Of a stretch of DNA of 11,258 nt, positions 7,124 to 11,258 are shown piece by piece. Under the pieces are notes generated by a model, which searched no databases, was not told the DNA's origin, and saw nothing but the letters and a program-made list of their open reading frames with translations. The stretch comes from an archaeon (lineage in GTDB: Archaea; Thermoproteota; Nitrososphaeria_A; Caldarchaeales; Wolframiiraptoraceae). Position 1 is the first letter of the stretch. Every line of letters begins with the position of its first letter. The stretch is taken from NCBI GenBank assembly GCA_029258815.1, contig JAPDJZ010000112.1:1-11258 (forward strand), written 5' to 3'. The position numbers were made by a program, and so were the translations under genes.

Positions 7124-8495
7124 GCCCAGAACACCTTCCAAGCCGGGGGAAATAAAGGAAGGGGAGGGGAAAAGCCTGCCTGAGCGGCTCCTTGACCTTC
7201 GGCAGCGGCTCCTCCACGTATTCGACGAGCCAATCCATGCTCCAGAGCATCTGGTGGTCGGCGCGCTCGGATCCGCTTATCCTAACCTCGCCGCTCTGAT
7301 CCCTTATCGGCTCGCCTAGGTTGCCTTCGACGCTGAACGGCTCGAAGAGAAGCTCCTTCATCTCCTCATACCTCCTCTTTATCTCGGCCCTCCACTCCTC
7401 GGGTATGGCCTGATTTAGGGGAGCGAGATACACGACTCCCTCAGGCTGACCGGCCGTGCTCTCCTCGACGGGCTTCCTCCACCGGTAGGGGATGTAATCG
7501 CCTATCCTGCCCCAGATATCGACCGAGATCCAGCTCTTGGTCGAGACCATCCGGTAGAAGTCTAGGTAGATCGGGCCCCAGTTCGCTATCTGGCCCGTTA
7601 GATGAGCCTTGGGCCCATATTCCCTCATATCGCTGTAGTGGCTGAAGCTCCAGACCTTCTTCTCCTTCTTCTGGTATTCCTCGGCTACTTGGAGGACCGA
7701 GGGAGTATCCTCGGTGAACGCGAGGACGTCGCAGTTCTTCTCCTCGATCAGGGCTATCGCGGCGCTTCTAGCCTTATCCGGAGCGACCCAGTTGAAGATC
7801 CACTCGACGTGAGCCTTGATGTTTTTCCCGGTCCGCTTCTTGTAAGCGTAGTTCGCTCCGAGGACGAACGCGTTGATATGCCTAACGACCTCCGGTATCG
7901 GGAAGGCGGCGACGTATCCGACGACCCCGCTCTCGGTTACGGCCCCGGCGGCCAACCCGTTCAGGTAGTATAGCTGGTAGAACTCGGCGAAGGCCGCGCT
8001 CATGTTCTGGGGAGCGTTTCCGGCAGCCCCGCTCCTATACCCGCTGATATGGACGAAGTACTTGTCCGGATACTTCTCCGCGTATTCGGCGGTTTGATCC
8101 ATGTAGCCGAAGCTCGTGGTTATTATCAGGTCAGCCCCCTTGCCTATCAGGGTCTCTATCGCGCCCCCGACCTCAGCCTCAGGCACCTTCTCGAGGTAAA
8201 AGCTCTCGATCGGCAGCCCGAACCGCTCGTCAGCCCACTTCCTACCCCGATCGTGGCCATAGCTCCAGCCGTAATCCCCAACCGGGCCGACGTAGACGTA
8301 GCCGACCTTCAGGGGCTTGGCCTCGGCTTTCCGGGTTACGGTCTCGGTAACCGTCTTGGTCTCCGGGGCTACCGAGGAGGCTCCGCCGAGGTATCCCGCG
8401 ACGGCTCCCGCGAGCCCGGCCGCGACCACTCCTCCGATGGCCGCCTCCTTCGCAACCCCGAGAAACCTCCGCCTAGAGATCCTCGCCGACCTCAT
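7107..8495 (-). CDS. BMP-family (PnrA/Med-like) substrate-binding protein, Tat-type signal
   Basis: This 462-residue protein is the solute receptor of the operon. The N-terminus carries a twin-arginine motif SRRRFLG (7-13), then a hydrophobic Ala/Gly segment (about 17-37) with no lipobox Cys. A Thr-rich linker follows (TKTVTETVT). The mature domain opens with the BMP fold motif GPVGDYGWSYGHDRG (70-84), includes GADLIITTSFGY, and ends with MLWSMDWLVEYVE. BMP proteins bind purine nucleosides (PnrA, BmpA) or related molecules; the real ligand is not provable from sequence. The last 30 or so residues (Pro, Phe and Gly rich) lie beyond the usual family end and run into the ATPase start. The ATG at 8495 sits just past a strong TATA box and has no Shine-Dalgarno, so it is probably leaderless. 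It is the first gene of a four-gene transporter operon. Confidence 0.92.
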   Translation of the reverse strand: MRSARISRRRFLGVAKEAAIGGVVAAGLAGAVAGYLGGASSVAPETKTVTETVTRKAEAKPLKVGYVYVGPVGDYGWSYGHDRGRKWADERFGLPIESFYLEKVPEAEVGGAIETLIGKGADLIITTSFGYMDQTAEYAEKYPDKYFVHISGYRSGAAGNAPQNMSAAFAEFYQLYYLNGLAAGAVTESGVVGYVAAFPIPEVVRHINAFVLGANYAYKKRTGKNIKAHVEWIFNWVAPDKARSAAIALIEEKNCDVLAFTEDTPSVLQVAEEYQKKEKKVWSFSHYSDMREYGPKAHLTGQIANWGPIYLDFYRMVSTKSWISVDIWGRIGDYIPYRWRKPVEESTAGQPEGVVYLAPLNQAIPEEWRAEIKRRYEEMKELLFEPFSVEGNLGEPIRDQSGEVRISGSERADHQMLWSMDWLVEYVEEPLPKVKEPLRQAFPLPFLYFPRLGRCSGLGATR

Positions 8496-8499
8496 GACG

Positions 8500-8515
8500 T
8501 GTAAAGAACTTTACA
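8500..8515. promoter_or_regulatory. Dyad in operator position of the bmp operon
   Basis: TGTAAAGAACTTTACA is a perfect inverted repeat with 7-base arms and a 2-base centre. It lies between the TATA box (8520-8527) and the predicted start of transcription near 8497-8500, where a bound protein would block RNA polymerase. The sequence is directly visible; the repressor function is inferred from position. Confidence 0.6.
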
Positions 8516-8519
8516 ACAT

Positions 8520-8527
8520 TATTTAAA
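8520..8527 (-). promoter_or_regulatory. TATA box of the bmp transporter operon
   Basis: The minus strand reads TTTAAATA, matching the archaeal box A consensus. Its centre is about 26 bases before the predicted start of transcription and 29 before the ATG, so the mRNA is expected to be leaderless or nearly so. Confidence 0.75.
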
Positions 8528-8542
8528 ACATTCTGAGAAGAT

Positions 8543-8588
8543 GCCGGATATTTTACAGGAACGTGTATAGAACCCCCGGGTATCCGGC
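8543..8588. repeat. Inverted repeat GCCGGATA, 30-base spacer
   Basis: GCCGGATA (8543-8550) and TATCCGGC (8581-8588) are a perfect 8-base inverted pair separated by 30 bases in the bmp/PDCD5 intergenic region. They may be a paired protein-binding site or a stem-loop in a plus-strand transcript. A partial copy, GCCGGA, lies at 8651-8656. Confidence 0.5.
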
Positions 8589-8662
8589 CTCGCAAAAAGC
8601 CTTCTAGCCTTCCTTGAGCTACTCCTTAGAGCGCTGGAAGAGGTTCCTCGGCCGGACAAAAG

Positions 8663-8670
8663 CTCATAAG
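8663..8670 (+). promoter_or_regulatory. Possible TATA box of the PDCD5 gene
   Basis: CTCATAAG lies about 37 bases before the PDCD5 ATG, giving a predicted start of transcription near 8692 and a leader of about a dozen bases. The box is followed by two copies of CTGATTCT (8671-8678 and 8685-8692). Confidence 0.4.
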
Positions 8671-8703
8671 CTGATTCTATCATACTGATTCTCCGAGAAG
8701 GGG

Positions 8704-9030
8704 ATGGCCGAAGATTTCAGCGATGAAGAGCTCGAGAGGCTGAAGGCTAGGAAGATGGCCGAGCTCCGGAAGAAGATGGAGGAGGAAGAGGAGAGGCTTC
8801 GGAGGGAGGCTGAGAGGCAGGCCGCGATGAGGGTTATACTAACCCCGGAGGCCAGGCAGAGGCTCGCGAACCTTAGGCTTATCAAGCCCGAGCTAGTAGC
8901 TCAGCTCGAGGAGCAGCTAATTCAGCTGGCGAACAGCGGGAGGGTGAGGCTCCCGATAACCGACGACGAGCTTAAAGCCATTCTAAGCAAGCTCACCTCA
9001 AGGCGCTCCATAAGGATAAGGAGGCTATAG
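8704..9030 (+). CDS. PDCD5-family DNA-binding protein
   Basis: This 108-residue protein is the archaeal homologue of human PDCD5 (TFAR19). The N-terminal third is a long, highly charged helix (about 8-45) rich in Glu, Arg and Lys. Then come LTPEARQRLANLRLIKPELV, the family core helices, and PITDDELKAILSKLTSRR with a basic C-terminus (SIRIRRL). The fold is a three-helix bundle; the archaeal proteins are annotated as DNA-binding, but the cellular role is not settled. The ATG at 8704 follows AGAAGGGG at a spacing too short for an ideal Shine-Dalgarno, and a CTCATAAG box at 8663 could serve as TATA. It stands next to L39e and L31e as in most archaea, but here it is separated from S19e and divergent from the transporter operon. 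Lys codons are mostly AAG, in the style of the rest of the GC-rich part. Confidence 0.92.
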   Translation: MAEDFSDEELERLKARKMAELRKKMEEEEERLRREAERQAAMRVILTPEARQRLANLRLIKPELVAQLEEQLIQLANSGRVRLPITDDELKAILSKLTSRRSIRIRRL

Positions 9031-9066
9031 GCTTCCCGGGCGGGGCGGCCCCTCCAGGGAATAATC

Positions 9067-9075
9067 CTTAAATTA
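9067..9075 (+). promoter_or_regulatory. TATA box of the L39e-L31e pair
   Basis: CTTAAATTA stands out in a GC-rich gap. It lies about 39 bases before the L39e ATG, placing transcription start near 9097 with a leader of about 13 bases. It suggests that L39e and L31e have their own promoter in addition to any read-through from PDCD5. Confidence 0.55.
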
Positions 9076-9109
9076 CCAATTTCGGGATCTAGCTGAAGGC
9101 TTCGGGAAT

Positions 9110-9262
9110 ATGACAATTAGGACGCTGGTTTTGAAGAAGAAGCTCGCGAGGGCGATGAAGAGAGCTTGGCCGGTGCCGGCGTGGGTTATGGTGAAAACTA
9201 AAGGCGCCGTCAGATTCCACGCGAAGAGGAGGCACTGGAGAAGGGGTAGGATAAAGCCTTAG
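9110..9262 (+). CDS. rpl39e: 50S ribosomal protein L39e
   Basis: A 50-codon frame from ATG 9110 to TAG 9262 encodes the small, very basic L39e. Family marks are KKKLARAMKR in the first helix, the central PVPAWVMVKTKG and the C-terminal basic KRRHWRRGRIKP. L39e has no globular domain; it threads through 23S rRNA and lines the peptide exit tunnel in archaea and eukaryotes. The length is normal for the family (about 50). No strong Shine-Dalgarno precedes the ATG. It is separated from L31e by 18 bases holding a perfect ribosome binding site, so the two are co-transcribed. Lys codons are 6 AAG to 2 AAA, like the genes to the left and unlike L31e. Confidence 0.93.
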   Translation: MTIRTLVLKKKLARAMKRAWPVPAWVMVKTKGAVRFHAKRRHWRRGRIKP

Positions 9263-9272
9263 GGAGGTGATC
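9263..9272 (+). promoter_or_regulatory. Strong ribosome binding site of L31e
   Basis: GGAGGTGATC is a full complement to the archaeal 16S rRNA 3' end and lies 8 bases before the L31e ATG. It is the strongest such site in the window. Confidence 0.75.
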
Positions 9273-9280
9273 GAGGAAAA

Positions 9281-9562
9281 ATGAGCAGAGGGGAGCTTGA
9301 AAGGCTTTACATGATACCTCTGAGAGACGCCTATGAAGCATCCAAGACTAGGAGAGCCAAGAAAGCGATAAGAATAATCAAAGAATTCGCCCGGAGGCAC
9401 ATGAAGGGAGAAAACGTAAAAATCTCCGAAGGAGTAAACAAAGCAGTCTGGAACAGAGGAGCCGAAAAACCACCAAGAAGAATAACCGTATTGATAAGAA
9501 AAGATGAAGACGGAACAATCCATGTCATGCTGCCAACCGAAGCTAAGAGTGAGGCAAAATAA
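9281..9562 (+). CDS. rpl31e: 50S ribosomal protein L31e
   Basis: This 93-residue protein is a standard L31e, a small alpha/beta protein at the rim of the peptide exit tunnel. Visible family segments are YMIPLRDAYEASKTRRAKKAIR, IIKEFARRHMKGENVKIS, VNKAVWNRGAEKPPRRI and the final strand pair around RKDEDGTIHVMLP. Length and both ends look complete, with ATG 9281 under a perfect Shine-Dalgarno. The oddity is base use: Lys is 7 AAA to 4 AAG and many Arg codons are AGA, while PDCD5 and L39e next door use almost only AAG and AGG/CGG. The change begins within roughly the first 20-30 codons and continues into AT-rich DNA. The gene usually found next, eIF6, is absent downstream. Confidence 0.95.
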   Translation: MSRGELERLYMIPLRDAYEASKTRRAKKAIRIIKEFARRHMKGENVKISEGVNKAVWNRGAEKPPRRITVLIRKDEDGTIHVMLPTEAKSEAK

Positions 9563-9644
9563 TAGGTAGATTAACTGACGTTCCTATCATTTAATATTAG
9601 AATCGCTATCTAGCTTTAAGTTCGGTGCTGAAATTGTGAATCAA

Positions 9645-9655
9645 TTTAATTTTTT
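9645..9655 (+). terminator. Possible T-rich terminator after L31e
   Basis: TTTAATTTTTT lies about 83 bases after the L31e stop. Archaeal termination mainly uses T-rich tracts, so this may end the ribosomal transcript. In an AT-rich region such a tract is weak evidence. Apart from it and a possible box TTATTTAA near 9662-9669, nothing else is seen between L31e and 9731. Confidence 0.3.
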
Positions 9656-9730
9656 AATGACTTATTTAAACTGAGAAACAGGAAAAATACATTATTAAGA
9701 TCGGCGATCATTATATTCTGGAATCAAGAT

Positions 9731-10205
9731 ATGATTCCTCGAAAAGAAGACTCAGCCTCATCGTATAAATTACTTATTCTAATTATCGTGCTACTTGTAG
9801 CCACTATAGGACTATTGCTAATTCAACCACTTCTTTATCTACCAAATGAACAGCCTGATAAAACTTTTACAAGCATAGAGTATGTTAATCTCATTGAAGG
9901 TGAAAATGAAGATTTACTTATAATACATTTGAAGAATTCTGGAGATGTTCTCATATCTAAATACACTTTAACTCTATCAACCAACATAAGATTGCAAATC
10001 TGAGGAAGAAGGCATCTCTACTAATTCCACAAAATATAGAAAGACTTTGCGAATAACATGTACTGGAGATTTTGTGAACCAGAGTGGTGATGTATGGAAT
10101 GGTATTCTTATAGTATTTCTGATGAATAATCGTACTGAAATTCACATACTCTCAGTCAAAGCTAGAAATATCGGTTGTCTCGGATGCCCTAAGCTCATAA
10201 GATGA
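9731..10205 (+). pseudogene. Membrane-anchored surface protein gene split by a frameshift
   Basis: An open frame from ATG 9731 encodes about 90 residues and ends at TGA 10001-10003. It starts with a short polar stretch, then one hydrophobic segment (about residues 12-34), then a beta-rich outer domain with IIHLKNSGDVLISKYTLTL. Moving to the +1 frame in the 9990-10000 region, the reading continues without a stop to TGA 10203-10205. That part has the same character: KTLRITCTGD, WNGILIVFLMNN, HILSVKARN, ending GCLGCP. The two parts together give about 157 residues, a sensible length for a single-anchor surface or pilin-like protein. I do not recognise the family. One extra base, or two missing ones, explains the break, so it is a recent pseudogene, a sequencing error or, less likely, programmed shifting. 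Base use is AT-rich. Confidence 0.6.
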
Positions 10206-10304
10206 ATATTATTACCTGAAAAACTTTCGTATTTTCAAGTACCATTACAATTTCTTGTCTCATACTCAGTTCATACTGGAAAAATAGTATTTCTTTTGTA
10301 CAGC

Positions 10305-11153
10305 TCACCTAGCACCTCTTACAGCCCCTAAAGTTAATCCGCTAACCAGCCATTTTTGGACAAGTGTTGCCAGAATCACAGGAGGAGTTATTGCTATAAC
10401 GCTTCGAGTGCAAATATACCAGAAGTCTACTCCTTGAGAATGCTCTGCACCGGCTATTACCACCGGTATTGTAGTAGCATTCCGATAAGTAAGAATCAAT
10501 GCAAAGAGGAACTCATTCCAAGCCAATGCGAAGCATATTATGAAAGCAGCTATCAATCCGGGTGCTGCAAGTGGCAGCGCGATTCTTCTGAAAGCACTAA
10601 ACCAGCTACAACCATCTACTAATGCTGATTCTTCCAGCTCCCTTGGAATTCCCTTGAAGATATCCCTGAGAACGAGCGTGGAGAAAGGCATGAAGAAAAC
10701 AGTATAAGATAGTATAAGGCTAAGGACATTATCTATTAGGCCCATATTCATGAAGATCAGGAAGAAAGGAATAGCTACCGCTATTGGAGGAAGAAACCTT
10801 AATGAGAAAAACCAAATAATAATGTCCCTATTTTTCCATCTCCTAAACTTAAATCTCGCTAAAGCATATCCAGCCATTCCACCCAATATAACACACAATA
10901 CTGCACTCGTACAGGCCGCGATTAAGCTATTCCTAAGCCCCAACATTATGACCTCACCTCTCAACATTGCTTCACTCAACCAGTTTTCTAATGTTGGCTG
11001 GAATTGAATAAATGGTATGAAGAGCGGCTTAAATACGTCTGCCTTGCTTTTGAACGACGTAGTCAATGCCCAGTAAAAGGGAAAAGCAGCCCAAATACTT
11101 GCTAAAACGACAAACAGATAAATCAAGAGCCTTTTAATGATCTTCTTTTTCAT
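10305..11153 (-). CDS. CUT1 sugar ABC transporter permease, MalG type
   Basis: This 282-residue protein is a binding-protein-dependent permease of the BPD_transp_1 family, MalG branch. There are six clear membrane segments, an N-terminal one at about 9-29, the family patch TTSFKSKADVF near 31-41, and the EAA loop EESALVDGCSWFSAFRRI ending LPLAAP (about 174-197), which docks the ATPase. It should import an oligosaccharide, sugar or glycerol phosphate with the MalF-type partner and an ATPase and binding protein outside the window; the substrate cannot be told. The ATG at 11153 overlaps the upstream permease stop by 4 bases and has GGAGGTG eight bases ahead. Codons are AT-rich, unlike the nucleoside transporter to the left. 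The gene is convergent with the split surface-protein gene; the 99 bases between their stops hold nothing recognisable. Confidence 0.92.
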   Translation of the reverse strand: MKKKIIKRLLIYLFVVLASIWAAFPFYWALTTSFKSKADVFKPLFIPFIQFQPTLENWLSEAMLRGEVIMLGLRNSLIAACTSAVLCVILGGMAGYALARFKFRRWKNRDIIIWFFSLRFLPPIAVAIPFFLIFMNMGLIDNVLSLILSYTVFFMPFSTLVLRDIFKGIPRELEESALVDGCSWFSAFRRIALPLAAPGLIAAFIICFALAWNEFLFALILTYRNATTIPVVIAGAEHSQGVDFWYICTRSVIAITPPVILATLVQKWLVSGLTLGAVRGAR

Positions 11154-11258
11154 TCATAGTACACCTCCCTTAATCGGAATGCTAAAATCGTAAACAATAT
11201 CTTTAATATTATCAGCAGTATGAAAGATAGAGCCGCAGCATAACCTAGCCTGAAAAAT
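11150..11258 (-). CDS. CUT1 sugar ABC transporter permease, MalF type, C-terminal end
   Basis: The minus strand from the right edge encodes 35 residues ending at TGA 11152-11150. They read GYAAALSFILLIILKILFTIL followed by a short basic, aromatic end, REVYYE. This is the typical last membrane segment and tail of MalF-type permeases, whose genes precede MalG-type genes. The stop overlaps the MalG-type ATG by 4 bases. The rest of the gene, including its EAA loop, is outside the window. Confidence 0.8.
   Translation of the reverse strand, partial: FFRLGYAAALSFILLIILKILFTILAFRLREVYYE

Noticed and set aside
7602..7973. Plus-strand open frame opposite the BMP gene
   Set aside because: It is antisense to a well-supported gene, with no recognisable protein character or ribosome binding site.
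8671..8692. CTGATTCT direct repeat as D boxes of a C/D small RNA
   Set aside because: No matching C box (RTGATGA) is found at suitable distance; it is more likely leader sequence.
9042..9052. GGGGCGGCCCC dyad after the PDCD5 stop as a terminator
   Set aside because: No T tract follows, the stem is short, and the L39e promoter lies directly downstream.
10356..11007. Plus-strand open frames opposite the MalG-type gene
   Set aside because: They are shadows of the permease with no protein character.
1..11258. CRISPR array, tRNA, rRNA, transposase or defence genes
   Set aside because: No regularly spaced repeats, no cloverleaf with a T-loop motif and no such protein families were seen.

Overview
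The window comes from a thermophilic archaeon, most likely of the Thermoproteota/TACK side (lineage inferred, not proven). The evidence is a set of archaeal/eukaryotic-type information genes: Nep1, RNase P component 4 (Rpp21), S19e, a PDCD5 homologue, L39e and L31e. GTG and TTG starts are common, several promoters look leaderless with TATA boxes, Arg codons are mainly AGG/CGG, and coding sequence is GC-rich up to about 9.28 kb.

Layout: 1-278 (-) is the 5' part of Nep1, head to head with RNase P component 4 (259-591, +). Then come three minus-strand genes in the order kinase, small protein, OsmC: an FGGY xylulokinase-type sugar kinase (1391-2917), an unrecognised 110-residue beta-rich protein (1003-1335) that resembles the sensory-rhodopsin-transducer (ASRT) fold by eye, and an OsmC-like protein (551-991). 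S19e (3054-3497, +) is transcribed divergently from the kinase. A complete nucleoside-type ABC transporter operon follows on the minus strand: BMP-family binding protein, double ATPase, permease, permease (8495 down to 3508). PDCD5 (8704-9030), L39e (9110-9262) and L31e (9281-9562) then run on the plus strand.

From about 9.3 kb the sequence becomes AT-rich, with the change beginning inside L31e. Beyond L31e lie a frameshifted gene for a membrane-anchored surface protein (9731-10205, +) and part of a CUT1 sugar ABC transporter on the minus strand: a complete MalG-type permease (10305-11153) and the last 35 residues of a MalF-type permease (11150-11258).

The plus-strand genes are the backbone of a conserved archaeal cluster (Rpp21, S19e, PDCD5, L39e, L31e, normally followed by eIF6). 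Here it is split by two minus-strand metabolic cassettes, and its usual downstream neighbour is replaced by AT-rich accessory DNA. The cassettes share a theme: nucleoside or sugar uptake and sugar phosphorylation. The transporter operon has a clear promoter with a dyad in operator position. I see no CRISPR array, tRNA, rRNA, transposase or defence system. I do not claim a wholly new system. The most interesting items are the bmp promoter dyad, the ASRT-like small protein beside a sugar kinase, the compositional break inside L31e and the frameshifted surface-protein gene.
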